Below are positions 16,712 to 25,514 of a stretch of DNA of 55,531 nt, in pieces. The DNA is from Notoacmeibacter sp. MSK16QG-6. GTDB lineage: Bacteria > Pseudomonadota > Alphaproteobacteria > Rhizobiales > Rhizobiaceae. Position 1 is the stretch's first letter, and each line of letters opens with the position of its first letter. The DNA is taken from NCBI RefSeq assembly GCF_024158145.1, contig NZ_JAMYXM010000009.1, positions 1 through 55,531 on the forward strand, written 5' to 3'. Position numbers and translations under genes: made by a program. The notes beneath the pieces were generated by a model, which saw only the letters and a program-made list of their open reading frames with translations, ran no database searches and was not told the origin of the DNA.

Positions 16712-17992
16712 TCAGATCCGCACGACAGGCAGATCGCTGAGACGTGTCGTATAGCGCGGCGATCGATGATCGGCCCGCAACGCCCATGGACGTTGGAACC
16801 CTTCGCTCGCAAGGATGAGTGTCTTTCTGCCAAAGCGATCATTGACCGCATCGAGCGCGTCCATCAAACGCGCATCGCGCGGCCGATCCGGGGGAAGAAG
16901 AAGCTGCGGCGCGACGCGCGCGGCAACCAGGTCATCGAGTATGACGCCGGCCTTCGTATAGGCATAGCCGTTGGCGCTTCGCTCACCCTTCCAAGCCGCT
17001 GCGATGCAGCGCAGGACAGTATCGACGAGATCGAACGTATCCGCCGACATTGGCGACAACCGCGTCGTCCGCGAGGCCGAGTGTTGCGGCCGGTCGGGCT
17101 TGTGCGGATTGGTATGGAAAAAGGCGGTCAGCGTACCGGCCACCAAGCCGTGGGAGCGCAGCTTTTCGGCCGCCCTGCTCGCATGGGCCGTCATGGCCTG
17201 AGCCAGTTCGTCGAAACTCGTCATCGGCGTCCCGGCCGAACGCGTGACGGCCATGCCCTTGCGTTGTGGTTCGACCTCTTCGATGGCGAGGCAGGCGATC
17301 CCCTGCAGCTCGGCAACGAGACGTTCCAGAACGACGGTTCCGATCTTGCGCGCAAGGGGCAGTGGCAGATCGCGAAGCTCGGACGCCCGAGCGACACCCT
17401 GGCGGATCAGCTTTGCCTCCGTCGCCGGTCCTACGCCCCATATTTCGCCGATAGGAATCCTGGCGAGGACGTAGTCGCGGATCGTCTCGTCCATCAGGTC
17501 ACAGACGCCGTCGAAAAGAGGGTTCTTCTTCGCCGCGAAATTCGCGAGCTTGGCGAGCGTCTTGGTCGGGCCGATGCCGACACAGGTCGGAATCCCGGTC
17601 CTTTGGCGAACCGCAGCGCTCATTGAGGCTGCATGCGCCACCATACGGTCGCCGAAGCCGGATAAATCGACGAACGTTTCGTCGATCGAGTAGACCTCGT
17701 AGCGGGGAGAGAAATCCTGAATGACCGCGACGACACGCCGACTCATATCGCCGTAGAGCGTGTAGTTTGACGAAAAGACACGAACGCCGTGACGGCGAAT
17801 GACGTCGCGGATTTGAAATGCCGGCGCACCCATTTTAATGCCGAGCGCCTTAGCCTCGTCCGATCGGGCGACGGCGCAACCGTCATTGTTCGACAGCACA
17901 ATGACGGGAACGCCGGCGAGGCGTGGGTCAAACACCCGCTCACAGCTTACATAAAAATTGTTGCAGTCAATAAGCGCGATCGGTTCGGCCAT
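16712..17992 (-). CDS. umuC: Y-family DNA polymerase UmuC
   Basis: 426 residues, close to E. coli UmuC (422). The N-terminus [16 protein letters not shown] holds the first catalytic Asp and the steric-gate Tyr region; [13 protein letters not shown] holds the Asp-Glu pair. Helix-hairpin-helix ([14 protein letters not shown]) and little-finger regions follow. It would be the catalytic subunit of translesion polymerase V. Start at 17992, eight nt after the umuD stop; the 18-residue upstream extension is in umuD sequence and unlikely. SOS-controlled through the LexA box at 18438. Confidence 0.93.
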   Translation of the reverse strand: MAEPIALIDCNNFYVSCERVFDPRLAGVPVIVLSNNDGCAVARSDEAKALGIKMGAPAFQIRDVIRRHGVRVFSSNYTLYGDMSRRVVAVIQDFSPRYEVYSIDETFVDLSGFGDRMVAHAASMSAAVRQRTGIPTCVGIGPTKTLAKLANFAAKKNPLFDGVCDLMDETIRDYVLARIPIGEIWGVGPATEAKLIRQGVARASELRDLPLPLARKIGTVVLERLVAELQGIACLAIEEVEPQRKGMAVTRSAGTPMTSFDELAQAMTAHASRAAEKLRSHGLVAGTLTAFFHTNPHKPDRPQHSASRTTRLSPMSADTFDLVDTVLRCIAAAWKGERSANGYAYTKAGVILDDLVAARVAPQLLLPPDRPRDARLMDALDAVNDRFGRKTLILASEGFQRPWALRADHRSPRYTTRLSDLPVVRI

Positions 17993-18000
17993 GGGTGGGG

Positions 18001-18429
18001 CTACTCGACCGGCAAGCGGCGCACCACGCCAGCTACAACGCCCCATATTTCGGTCGACTCGGTGACCGCAATAGGCTCGTAAACATCCGACGTCGAACGA
18101 GGATCGAGATAGTACCGGCCGTCTCGTCGGGCCAATTTCTTGACGGTGACGGCGCCGTCCACGATGGCCAGGACAATGCGTCCGATCCGCTTCTTACCGG
18201 CCCGGTCGACGGCAATCAGATCACCGTCGAGGATCCCTTCCGCCTCGAGGCTATGACCGCTGACGCGCCACCAGAACGTCGCGCTTTCATGGCGTATGAT
18301 CCAGGCCATCGGATCCACGGTCTCTTCGACATCGTCGGCAGCCGGGGAGGGGAATCCCGCCGGCACGGTCATGGTTGCGATTGGCAACTGCCGTGCTCGA
18401 CGCCTTATTTTAAGCGGTGTTGAAACCAT
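18001..18429 (-). CDS. umuD: UmuD-like S24 peptidase
   Basis: 142 residues from ATG 18429, matching E. coli UmuD in length (139) and in the spacing to the self-cleavage site AGFPSPAAD. The catalytic Ser is in [15 protein letters not shown] and the Lys in [10 protein letters not shown]. In-frame Met codons continue to 18462, but that stretch is the LexA box (18438-18452), so the shorter start is preferred. RecA-stimulated self-cleavage would yield the active polymerase V partner. No strong ribosome site is visible. Confidence 0.9.
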   Translation of the reverse strand: MVSTPLKIRRRARQLPIATMTVPAGFPSPAADDVEETVDPMAWIIRHESATFWWRVSGHSLEAEGILDGDLIAVDRAGKKRIGRIVLAIVDGAVTVKKLARRDGRYYLDPRSTSDVYEPIAVTESTEIWGVVAGVVRRLPVE

Positions 18430-18437
18430 GGCCTTAA

Positions 18438-18452
18438 GAACATAAGAGGAAC
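18438..18452 (-). promoter_or_regulatory. LexA box of umuDC
   Basis: GTTC-N7-GTTC on the minus strand, an exact match to the alphaproteobacterial LexA site, located 9 nt upstream of the preferred umuD start. Predicts SOS induction of umuDC. Confidence 0.85.
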
Positions 18453-18483
18453 AAAAGGCCATATAGCGACGCTTTGCCGGCGG

Positions 18484-18790
18484 ATGTCAACGGGAAGCTG
18501 GTCTGTGACGGGCGGACCGAGCGTGCGTCCTGTCGGCGTCGATGGCGTTAGTGGGAGCCGTCCCGTAGGACAGCTCCCCGCCGAACGGCAAGAAGGGCTA
18601 GCGACCTGCCGCGATCGGCTACCGCAACGCGGTCCCGAAATTATGCGACGGACAAGACGGAGAGTAAACGCCCACCGGCATGACCGCGGGACCCGCACGA
18701 ACGATCGTCACCCGTATGGGCGGAGACCGGCTGGCTGGGCTCCGTGCCGTCAGGCATAGAGCGTGGTCGCGGAGCGACGTGCCCAAAAGG
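18484..18790. ncRNA. Non-coding, GC-rich structured region between two SOS promoters
   Basis: About 300 bp with no supported gene; frames on both strands are basic and low-complexity without ribosome sites. The best structure is GGGAGC-c-GTCC (18553-18563), loop CGTA, GGAC-a-GCTCCC (18568-18578). Further short hairpins follow. The block sits between the umuDC and SRAP promoters and looks like a structured RNA or long leader, strand unknown. Confidence 0.35.
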
Positions 18791-18802
18791 TCAATTGCAG
18801 AT

Positions 18803-18817
18803 GTTCCGCAAATGTTC
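18803..18817 (+). promoter_or_regulatory. LexA box of the SRAP operon
   Basis: GTTCcgcaaatGTTC, an exact GTTC-N7-GTTC site 36 nt upstream of the start of the 108-residue gene that overlaps the SRAP gene. Predicts co-induction with umuDC. Confidence 0.85.
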
Positions 18818-18852
18818 TGGAAACTCCCTTCAATATCTGCTTACCTTCGGCG

Positions 18853-19179
18853 ATGATCCAATGGCGTGGCTATTTTCGTTGGCGGCAGACTTGGCCGGAT
18901 GGCCCTCATCCTGATGATTTCGGCACCTGCGTCCGTAATCGAGACGGCGCGACCGTGGGTGTCGTTGTCAAGCATTTCGACGGTCGTTGGAACTGGGCAG
19001 CCTATGATGCGGATACGAACCCGCGCGGCCTGGAGGACACGAAGGCGCTGGCCAAACTTCAGGTCGAGCGTCGCGCACGCGCCATGCGAAAGGAGCCGAA
19101 TTTCATGTATAGGGCCGGATATAAATCGCCCAGCGCCAAAATGATGGAGCGCCGCTCATGTGCAATCTCTACTCCATGA
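18853..19179 (+). CDS. Small hypothetical protein upstream of SRAP, SOS-controlled
   Basis: 108 residues from ATG 18853 ([14 protein letters not shown]). Rich in Trp, Arg and Lys, with [17 protein letters not shown] in the middle. It overlaps the SRAP gene by 22 nt, indicating translational coupling, and lies directly behind a LexA box. No family recognised. A nucleic-acid repair role is suggested only by context. Confidence 0.65.
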   Translation: MIQWRGYFRWRQTWPDGPHPDDFGTCVRNRDGATVGVVVKHFDGRWNWAAYDADTNPRGLEDTKALAKLQVERRARAMRKEPNFMYRAGYKSPSAKMMERRSCAISTP

Positions 19180-19811
19180 CGAGCACGCAAGCAGCGATCC
19201 GCGACCTTGTGAAGGGCATGACGGACAAGACTGGCAATCTGCCGCCGCTCCCTGGCATCTTTCCTGATATGCAAGCGCCGATCGTGCGAAACGGCGCCGA
19301 TGGTCTGGAGATGGTCGCGGCCCGTTGGGGCATGCCGTCACCAAAGAAGGCGCTTGAGAACAAGAAGACCGACCCGGGCGTCACCAATGTCCGGCGGACG
19401 GAATCGCCTCACTGGCGCCGTTGGTTGAGCGTCGAACATCGCTGTCTCGTCCCGCTCACCTCTTTCAGTGAATACGACACGATCGACGGCAAGAAAGTGC
19501 CGGTCTGGTTTGCGGCCGACGAAGGTCGGCCGCTTCTGTTCTTCGCCGGAGTCTGGACGAATTGGACGGCGGTCTGGAAAGTGAAGGAGGGCGAGGTCAA
19601 CGTCGATCGCTACGGCTTTCTGACCTGCGAGCCGAATGCGGAAGTGAAGGCTGTCCATCCCAGGGCCATGCCTGTCATTCTGACGACGGCCGAAGAGCGC
19701 GAGGTCTGGCAGCGGGCCGACTGGAATGAAGCCAAAGACCTGCAGCGGCCGTTGCCGGATGGCGCATTGCAGATTGTCGCCAGAGGCGACAAAAAAGACA
19801 TTGGCTCCTGA
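19158..19811 (+). CDS. yedK: SRAP/HMCES-type abasic-site protein (SOS response-associated peptidase)
   Basis: 217 residues starting MCNLYSMT, with the catalytic Cys at position 2 exposed after Met removal. Other family features are the Asn-containing TNVRRTES, the acidic [10 protein letters not shown] motif and the His in [11 protein letters not shown]. YedK/HMCES proteins form a thiazolidine crosslink to abasic sites in single-stranded DNA. On a conjugative plasmid this could protect transferring strands. Second gene of a LexA-controlled pair. Confidence 0.93.
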   Translation: MCNLYSMTSTQAAIRDLVKGMTDKTGNLPPLPGIFPDMQAPIVRNGADGLEMVAARWGMPSPKKALENKKTDPGVTNVRRTESPHWRRWLSVEHRCLVPLTSFSEYDTIDGKKVPVWFAADEGRPLLFFAGVWTNWTAVWKVKEGEVNVDRYGFLTCEPNAEVKAVHPRAMPVILTTAEEREVWQRADWNEAKDLQRPLPDGALQIVARGDKKDIGS

Positions 19812-19853
19812 AGCCGTCTTGCCTCGCAGTGTCAGCCAAAAGTCGCCGAGCAG

Positions 19854-19870
19854 AGTGGTGTTCAACCACT
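19854..19870. terminator. Hairpin between convergent SRAP and DUF3800 genes
   Basis: AGTGGT, loop GTTCA, ACCACT, directly before the DUF3800 stop. No T-run; a weak bidirectional terminator at best. Confidence 0.3.
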
Positions 19871-19872
19871 GA

Positions 19873-20613
19873 TTAATCGCGAATGCCGCTTCGAACTGCG
19901 CACCGGTTCAGCCGTGCGGCGAAGTAGGTCTTGAATATCTCGTTTTCGGGATACTCATCTGGAGCCTTCCAGCTCGCTCCGAGACGACCAACCAGTCCGC
20001 TGATCCAATCGGCGGCCTGCATGGTTTGGTAGCGATGGCTCTCCACCTGAAAAGGAGGCTCGACGAGACACCGACGCTGATCCATTCCATACATGGCAAT
20101 TGCGGCCTGCGTTATAAGTTCAGACCGCTGATCATGTTCGTCGAGAGCCAGCAGAAAGCGATCACAAGGGTCGCAATCTTCGTCACAATGCTGGTCGATA
20201 CGTTTGATTGCCTCGCGCAAGATGTGCCGATAGAGCGCGTTCGGGTCATGGTCCGCCGGTGCGTCTCGCGTGCACTGGCCGACGTAAAAGGCAAACCCGC
20301 CAAGCTTCGTGATCTTATTGAAGAGCCGGTTCGTAAAGGCGCGCAGCTCGCGGTAAGTTTCGACGTTTCGAACGGTGTAGAGGGCCGAGCCCTTCTTCTC
20401 CCAGATAGCGGGATGGATGCCGTCCCGCTCGATTTCGAACTTTAACAGGTCACACTTTCGCTGATAAAACCACGTGGCGAAATTGCGGACCTCCTCGACC
20501 GGAAGAACGAGACCGGCAAGACCGAAAACGGGGCTGTCATTGTGTTTGGGATCGTCCCGGCTGATATAGGGACCGATATGGCCGAACTCGTCGAGATAGG
20601 CGATATACGTCAA
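19873..20613 (-). CDS. DUF3800 protein
   Basis: 246 residues from a TTG at 20613 (GGAG six bases upstream) that begins directly at the conserved domain TYIAYLDEFGHIGPY. The DxFG motif near the start, DRFLLALDEHD and the late QAADWISGLVGR match the DUF3800 pattern, a predicted RNase H-like fold often found in mobile and defence loci. The frame is open to 20715, but the extra 34 residues are encoded by a GC-rich hairpin (20633-20655) and look non-proteinaceous. Function unknown; a nuclease is plausible. Confidence 0.75.
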   Translation of the reverse strand: MTYIAYLDEFGHIGPYISRDDPKHNDSPVFGLAGLVLPVEEVRNFATWFYQRKCDLLKFEIERDGIHPAIWEKKGSALYTVRNVETYRELRAFTNRLFNKITKLGGFAFYVGQCTRDAPADHDPNALYRHILREAIKRIDQHCDEDCDPCDRFLLALDEHDQRSELITQAAIAMYGMDQRRCLVEPPFQVESHRYQTMQAADWISGLVGRLGASWKAPDEYPENEIFKTYFAARLNRCAVRSGIRD

Positions 20614-20632
20614 ACGTGGCTCCAGAAGCACG

Positions 20633-20655
20633 AAAGCCCGCGCTTGCGCACGGGC
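20633..20655 (-). promoter_or_regulatory. Attenuator-like hairpin ahead of the DUF3800 gene
   Basis: On the minus strand GCCCG-TG-CGC, loop AA, GCG-CGGGC, followed by TTTCG. It lies about 20 nt upstream of the TTG start, between the MFS gene and DUF3800, so it could terminate or attenuate read-through from the biosynthetic operon. Confidence 0.35.
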
Positions 20656-20767
20656 CTCGGAATGAGTGCAACCGGAGCTGCGTCTCTGACACAGAAATGA
20701 GCGTTCCCGCATCATTTGTCAAGATCGGTTGACCGAGGCTCGACTGACGAAGGTCAGTAGCAAGCTC

Positions 20768-21997
20768 CTAGCCGCCCTCCTTTCCGGCCTCCGACATCGA
20801 TCCGATACCGGCCGGGCGCCAACGGGCGATCGCTACGAGCATAACGACCGCTGCGACAGCGATAATCGTCGCGAGAAGGGGTACGGATCTGTTTCCGAAC
20901 ATGGAAAGCGCAGCGGCAAAGAGCGGCGTGCCGCAGGTCGCCCCGAGATTGCCGAGTTGGGTGATGGCGCCATTGGACTCCGCCTGATCCGCCTCAGAGT
21001 GACAGAGCTGGGGGATCGCCGAGAACGACGATGCCTGAACGATTCCCGAGATGAACATGGTCACGCATGCCAGAACGGGATAGGCGGGACCTTGCAAGAC
21101 GAAGGCGAGGCTTATCGCCAAAACGCCGAAGATCGCAAAGGTGAACTGCAATTGACCGATCGGGCGCTCGGCCTTTTGCGCGATCGCGCCGCCGGCGAAG
21201 GAACCGACGATCGTCACCAAGGGAAGGACAGTCGCCAGAAGCCGTGTCGTTTCCTCATCAGACGCCAGTCCCGGTAGGAATGTGAGCAGGGCGACGAAGA
21301 GAAGCGTGTGCCAGAAGAAGGCCAGACCGGGCGCCGATTTTCGGAGCGAGCGATACACGGTGAACTGCCCGAGCCAGGCCTTACGGATCTCATGAGCAAG
21401 ATTGTCGATGACGACCGGCGGCGCCCGTCGGCCGACAAGCAGATAAGCGCCGAGGAGAACGATCAGCAAAGCTGCATGAAGCCCGTAGAGCGCCGAAAAG
21501 CCATAGCTGTTCTGAATGGTCGGAGCTATCAGCCCGGCGATGGCGTAGGCGACGCCGAAGAATGTCGCCCACAGACCCATGGTCAACGATCGATGGCGGG
21601 CAGCGCTGTTGGCGATAATGGCCGTCGGCGCGGCAACGACGATCAGAAGGTGGGACACGCCTTCCAGGAGCCGGCTGGCCATCACCACCGCGAATGGTGG
21701 CAGAAGGGTCTGAACGATCGACGCCAGGATGCCGATCAGGCAGGCGACGATGATGGCGCGCCGCGGGCCGATGCTGCCGACGAGGGCTCCGGCCGCGGTT
21801 CCAAAGACAATACCCATGATGCCAACGGAGGACAGGACCAGCGCGATGGAAGCGTCGCTGACCTGGTAGTGAGCCGTCAGATCGGCGAAGGTGACCGAAA
21901 ACTTCGCGAACTGCATGGCCGCCGCCAGCCCAATCGCCCAAAGAACGAGGACCGCCGGCCATCGCGTGTTTTGTGTAGAGGCGACAACATTCATCAA
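20768..21997 (-). CDS. MFS transporter, predicted product exporter of the purF/purE-like operon
   Basis: 409 residues with about 12 hydrophobic segments. The MFS loop after TM2 is GALVGSIGPRRAII, and TM4-5 carry ASRLLEGVSHLLIV. Its ATG overlaps the stop of the preceding M24-like gene by four bases (ATGA), so it is the last gene of a translationally coupled five-gene operon. By context it exports, or gives resistance to, the pathway product. Substrate unknown. Confidence 0.88.
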   Translation of the reverse strand: MMNVVASTQNTRWPAVLVLWAIGLAAAMQFAKFSVTFADLTAHYQVSDASIALVLSSVGIMGIVFGTAAGALVGSIGPRRAIIVACLIGILASIVQTLLPPFAVVMASRLLEGVSHLLIVVAAPTAIIANSAARHRSLTMGLWATFFGVAYAIAGLIAPTIQNSYGFSALYGLHAALLIVLLGAYLLVGRRAPPVVIDNLAHEIRKAWLGQFTVYRSLRKSAPGLAFFWHTLLFVALLTFLPGLASDEETTRLLATVLPLVTIVGSFAGGAIAQKAERPIGQLQFTFAIFGVLAISLAFVLQGPAYPVLACVTMFISGIVQASSFSAIPQLCHSEADQAESNGAITQLGNLGATCGTPLFAAALSMFGNRSVPLLATIIAVAAVVMLVAIARWRPAGIGSMSEAGKEGG

Positions 21998-22842
21998 TTC
22001 AGGCCAAACTTGTACATCAAATCGTCACAAGCATCGCACACTTGAAAGCGACCTTGCGTATATTGCGCGACGTAATGGATCATGACCTTTGGCAAGTCAG
22101 GGCAATGTTGTGAGACACATTGTGGTTCAATCGTAAACTGAATACCGGTCGCCAAATGCAGACTAGAGTCGCTCGACAAAAAAAGGCGCGCTTTCCTCAT
22201 CGCTTCTGCTCCTCCGTCATTAACGCAGAGAGACGCATTGGCCGCAGAACTACATGACAGTCCACTTTCCGTGTCGAGCAAGGGCAGTGTATGACCAAAG
22301 TTATAGTCGTTATCCGTTGAACTCCACGTCCGACCGTCGATTCCACATGTGGCCAAAATATCTTCAAATCGAAGATAGAGTTCACGACCGAGACAAATAT
22401 CCTCAAGTTCCGCGAATAATTCACGGCAACAGCCGAGGCAGGTCTGGAAATGCCTTTTTACGTTGGCTTCCGCACCAAAGTACATAGTTGTCGCAAAATC
22501 TGCTGGCAAACCGGTGTAAATGTCAACGTTCGATGCATACGCAATAAGAGCACTGCTACCCCAATCGATTGGTCGATCGGAAGGATAGAATTGGGGGTCG
22601 CGGAAGGACTTGAAATGAGTTCGCCGCATATCGTCGCCCTGGCTAGCAAGAACCGCCATTCCTTTTTCTGGAGGGGCATACCAGCCATTGTCCGTGAGAG
22701 ATGAGTGGCTGCGAATCTCCTCAAGCCATGCTTCCTTAATCACTCGCTCTGAAATATTGGGCTTTCCAAGAAGGTCCAGAATAACTTTAGCTAGACAATC
22801 AGAAACCACACGTCGTCCATTGTTGATCATCGCGGACTCCAA
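21994..22842 (-). CDS. M24 (pita-bread) fold protein, possibly non-peptidase
   Basis: 282 residues. The C-terminal 200 resemble the M24/creatinase fold: WGSSALIAYASNVDIYTG and LPADFATTMYFG (first metal-ligand region), NFGHTLP (the His region) and GIQFTIEPQ (the first Glu). The segment that normally supplies the last Glu reads VMIHYVAQY, with His at that place, and the two Asp are closer together than usual. The fold also serves lyases and amidinohydrolases. It overlaps the HAD gene by 16 nt, so it is probably a tailoring enzyme of the pathway. Assignment by pattern only. Confidence 0.55.
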   Translation of the reverse strand: MESAMINNGRRVVSDCLAKVILDLLGKPNISERVIKEAWLEEIRSHSSLTDNGWYAPPEKGMAVLASQGDDMRRTHFKSFRDPQFYPSDRPIDWGSSALIAYASNVDIYTGLPADFATTMYFGAEANVKRHFQTCLGCCRELFAELEDICLGRELYLRFEDILATCGIDGRTWSSTDNDYNFGHTLPLLDTESGLSCSSAANASLCVNDGGAEAMRKARLFLSSDSSLHLATGIQFTIEPQCVSQHCPDLPKVMIHYVAQYTQGRFQVCDACDDLMYKFGLN

Positions 22843-23459
22843 AGACGTTCTGATTGAATGAAGGCATCTAGGAGACTATTTCCATTATACGCCATCACAG
22901 CGTGAGCTTCGACATATTCATCACCGTTTATGGATATTGGATATTTTACCTTTTGAAATAGGGGCACATCACTGCGGGAATCGCCGAACGCGACGGTCTC
23001 TACAAAATCAAATCCATGCTCATCCGCAACATCTTGCAGCAGGTGAATCTTATGCTCAGGAGTCAGAATTTTATCATAGTTATAACCGTGATTAGGGGGA
23101 TAGGTCGTTGAAAATACGTGGTCAAAGCCCCATTTCAGGAATTCATTAGCAAATATATCTTGCGACATCGTCACGACGCAGCTTATGCCGCCGGCAGACC
23201 GGACTTGGGCTACTACTTCTTCGATACCGTCGATTTTCGGAGCTTTTGCAAAAGCGGCTTCAGCGATCGTCGGGGTTATTGGTCCCCACAATCGTGATAT
23301 TTCCCTCGTAAAATCGACCGTATCTAAATCACCGGCAACATATCGCGTTTCCAAAACATTGAGCCTGTCAACGGTACCTAGCTCTTTGGCCAGCTCCAAC
23401 AGACCTGAGGTGCCAGGAAGCAGTGTTCCGTCCATATCAAATGCAAAAAGCCGCGACAT
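22827..23459 (-). CDS. HAD-superfamily phosphatase
   Basis: 210 residues. Motif I FAFDMDGTLLPG has the nucleophile Asp8 and acid/base Asp10; motif II is VVTMSQD; motif IV is AFGDSRSDVPLF. The layout is that of phosphoserine-phosphatase-like HADs with a helical cap (about 20-80). In this operon it could remove the 5'-phosphate of a ribotide intermediate, a step typical of nucleoside natural products. It starts two nt after the purE-like stop. Confidence 0.85.
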   Translation of the reverse strand: MSRLFAFDMDGTLLPGTSGLLELAKELGTVDRLNVLETRYVAGDLDTVDFTREISRLWGPITPTIAEAAFAKAPKIDGIEEVVAQVRSAGGISCVVTMSQDIFANEFLKWGFDHVFSTTYPPNHGYNYDKILTPEHKIHLLQDVADEHGFDFVETVAFGDSRSDVPLFQKVKYPISINGDEYVEAHAVMAYNGNSLLDAFIQSERLWSPR

Positions 23460-23461
23460 AA

Positions 23462-23962
23462 CTATTCGGCCGCCATTGCTGTCTTTGGCACTTTCGGAAT
23501 ACTCAGAGACTGCTGTTGTCGATGTTGAACCAATTTATCCGAAATCGCCTTATCATTAACAGCCACGATCTGGAGGGCGAGCAGGGCAGCGTTCTTCGCG
23601 CCAGCGACTCCGATACTCACCGTTGCGACAGGCACACCAGCGGGCATCTGCACTGTCGAAAGTAGGCTATCCAGTCCTTGAAGATGGCTCGATATCGGAA
23701 TGCCGATGACGGGGACTATTGTCCGAGCCGCAAGCGCGCCTGCTAAATGAGCCGCGCCTCCTGCGCCGGCTATGACCACATAAAACTCATCATTTGATAG
23801 ACGTGTGGTCAGATGGTCGAGCCGATCCGGCGTTCGATGGGCTGATATTATTGCCGTCTCATACCTAACGCCGAAGTCATCGAGCATGCCGGCCGTATGC
23901 GCCATAGTTGGCCAGTCCGATTGGCTGCCCATCGCCACTAATATGGATCTGTCTTTACGCAT
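23462..23962 (-). CDS. PurE-like AIR carboxylase / N5-CAIR mutase paralogue
   Basis: 166 residues from the ATG at 23962, which overlaps the purF-like stop by eight bases. All PurE class I motifs are present: AMGSQSDWPTM, IISAHRTPDRL (catalytic His), VIAGAGGAAHLAG, GLDSLLSTVQMP and IGVAGAKNAALLA. PurE moves the carboxyl group to C4 of 5-aminoimidazole ribotide. The C-terminal tail (about 25 residues) is extra. In a small quorum-sensing-linked operon lacking the other pur genes, it is more likely a dedicated pathway enzyme than a housekeeping one. Confidence 0.92.
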   Translation of the reverse strand: MRKDRSILVAMGSQSDWPTMAHTAGMLDDFGVRYETAIISAHRTPDRLDHLTTRLSNDEFYVVIAGAGGAAHLAGALAARTIVPVIGIPISSHLQGLDSLLSTVQMPAGVPVATVSIGVAGAKNAALLALQIVAVNDKAISDKLVQHRQQQSLSIPKVPKTAMAAE

Positions 23963-25286
23963 ATGCTGGTTCCTTCCGCGCCTCGTTGCGCCGGATTTTG
24001 CTGTCATCGACCGGATACCGCGAAGTAAAACACCCGGTACAAAGTCGCGAAAAATCGAGTGCAAGGTGCAGGCCCGAGACACTCAAAAATTCCAATGAAT
24101 CAAGGTTAAAGCGGGCCGAGAGAGTCTCTGCCGGTTCTTCAGTGACGGCCAGGTCAGCTTTGTTGGGAATATCAATTCCGAAGAAACATGGGTATCGAAA
24201 TTTCGGTGCAGCGATCCGGGCATGGACTGCTTTCACGCCCAGACGCCTTAGTTCACCCTCAAGGAACCGTAAGGTCGCACCTCGGACAACGCTGTCATCG
24301 ACGAGACACACATTCCGCCCAGCAAGAGCGTCTTCATCAAAACAGTATTTACAAGCTATCTTGGAACTTCGACTGGCTTCATTCGCGATAAATGTGCGTG
24401 CAGAGAGAGGATTCCGTCGGATTGCGTCGTTGATCGGTAGACCGAGCTCTTTGGCAAAACCTTCGGCCGCGTCGCGGCCTGAGTCCGGCACAGGGACGAT
24501 AATGTCAGCGTTGACGGGCTTTTCCCGTGCCAGTTGAGCGCCCAGTCGATTTCGCCAAGACCATACGGGAACGCCGCCCAGTTTCCCCTCTCTGGAGTGG
24601 AAATAGATATGTTCGAATGCGCAAAATCCAATTTTGGATTGACCGAACGATCGAAATTCTGGTGGTCGTGCCGGATCAAGTGACGCCCAATGACCAGCCG
24701 GAATTTCCGCAATGTCGCTACAACCAACGACCTCCAGCGCCGTTGTCTCAGAACTCACAACAATTGCACCGGGAAGGCGGCCAACAAACAGCGGTCGCAA
24801 GCCATGCGGATCTCTTGCGGCCAAAAGCTGGCCATTTAGCCAACAGACGATTGAAAAAGCGCCATCATGAGAGCGAAGCAGCGCCTCAAATGCCTGATCG
24901 TCACGCCGCAATCGACACTTGCACAAATCGTGAAAAAAAAGTTCGGAATCTGAGTGATCTTGCCGAACTGGAATGAGGAATTGACCATTATGGGCAAGGA
25001 CCGGATCCGAGTTCCGTCCCACGAAAGGCTGAACACTTCCAACGGTACTGTCACCGGTTGTCCCATACCGCCAATGGGCTATGAGGACACCTTCCTCCTC
25101 GCCCACGGTACTAGGGATCCCAATTTTCGACGCAGGATCCGACTCACGGTGATGAATGCTGCGCCCTTTTGCTGTCAGCCAGCAATACCCGAAACCAACC
25201 GAGCCGCGATGTGATAGTCGATTGATCGCGTCTTCGATTTTGCTCCCGGCAGTTGTCACGCCGTAATATGCGAAAATCCCGCACAC
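23955..25286 (-). CDS. PurF-like glutamine PRPP amidotransferase paralogue
   Basis: 443 residues from a GTG at 25286 with a strong GGAGG seven bases upstream. The glutaminase domain has Cys2, HWRYGTTG, AHNGQF and the DSE motif. The phosphoribosyltransferase domain has NVCLVDDSVVRGATLRF at about 325-341. Four Cys matching the [4Fe-4S] ligands of Bacillus-type PurF are kept: GFCAFEH (222), YPCFFG (367) and LCTGC (416, 419). It would make 5-phosphoribosylamine from PRPP and glutamine. First gene of the operon; its leader holds a long hairpin and a candidate LuxR-type operator. Confidence 0.92.
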   Translation of the reverse strand: MCGIFAYYGVTTAGSKIEDAINRLSHRGSVGFGYCWLTAKGRSIHHRESDPASKIGIPSTVGEEEGVLIAHWRYGTTGDSTVGSVQPFVGRNSDPVLAHNGQFLIPVRQDHSDSELFFHDLCKCRLRRDDQAFEALLRSHDGAFSIVCWLNGQLLAARDPHGLRPLFVGRLPGAIVVSSETTALEVVGCSDIAEIPAGHWASLDPARPPEFRSFGQSKIGFCAFEHIYFHSREGKLGGVPVWSWRNRLGAQLAREKPVNADIIVPVPDSGRDAAEGFAKELGLPINDAIRRNPLSARTFIANEASRSSKIACKYCFDEDALAGRNVCLVDDSVVRGATLRFLEGELRRLGVKAVHARIAAPKFRYPCFFGIDIPNKADLAVTEEPAETLSARFNLDSLEFLSVSGLHLALDFSRLCTGCFTSRYPVDDSKIRRNEARKEPAYA

Positions 25287-25309
25287 CCAAGAACCTCCTC
25301 GGTGGGCCG

Positions 25310-25347
25310 TCCACCATCACGATAATCAGCCTCATCCCGATGGTGGA
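25310..25347 (-). promoter_or_regulatory. Hairpin in the leader of the purF-like operon
   Basis: TCCACCATC (25310-25318) and GATGGTGGA (25339-25347) are perfect reverse complements, 20 nt apart, just upstream of the purF-like ribosome site. It could control translation of the operon. It does not match a riboswitch class I recognise. Confidence 0.45.
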
Positions 25348-25404
25348 TCTAAGCGGAGAGCAAATCACTACGGAAGAAACCCCGTATTGGTGGCTTGCAA
25401 CCTC

Positions 25405-25424
25405 GGCAGTTCAGTCGCCCTTGC
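25405..25424. promoter_or_regulatory. Candidate LuxR-type operator between the purF-like operon and luxR
   Basis: A 20-bp block beginning GGCAGTTCAG is 17/20 identical to 26349-26368 in front of luxI. It lies in the 228-bp divergent region, 119 nt from the purF-like start and 90 nt from luxR. A nearby dyad CAGTCG/CGACTG (25412-25417, 25427-25432) overlaps it. Confidence 0.5.
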
Positions 25425-25514
25425 AACGACTGGCATTGTGAACAATACCCTAGGTTGATGTCATACTTTCGCAAACTAAATCCGCCAATTTGACAGACCG
25501 AACAGTATCGCAGA

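Noticed and set aside
18484-18759. 91-residue plus-strand frame between the SOS promoters
   Set aside because: Arg-rich low-complexity translation in GC-rich structured DNA; an equal-length frame exists on the other strand.
18490-18780. Group II intron or other ribozyme
   Set aside because: A GTGCG-like start word is present, but no domain V hairpin or reverse transcriptase is found.
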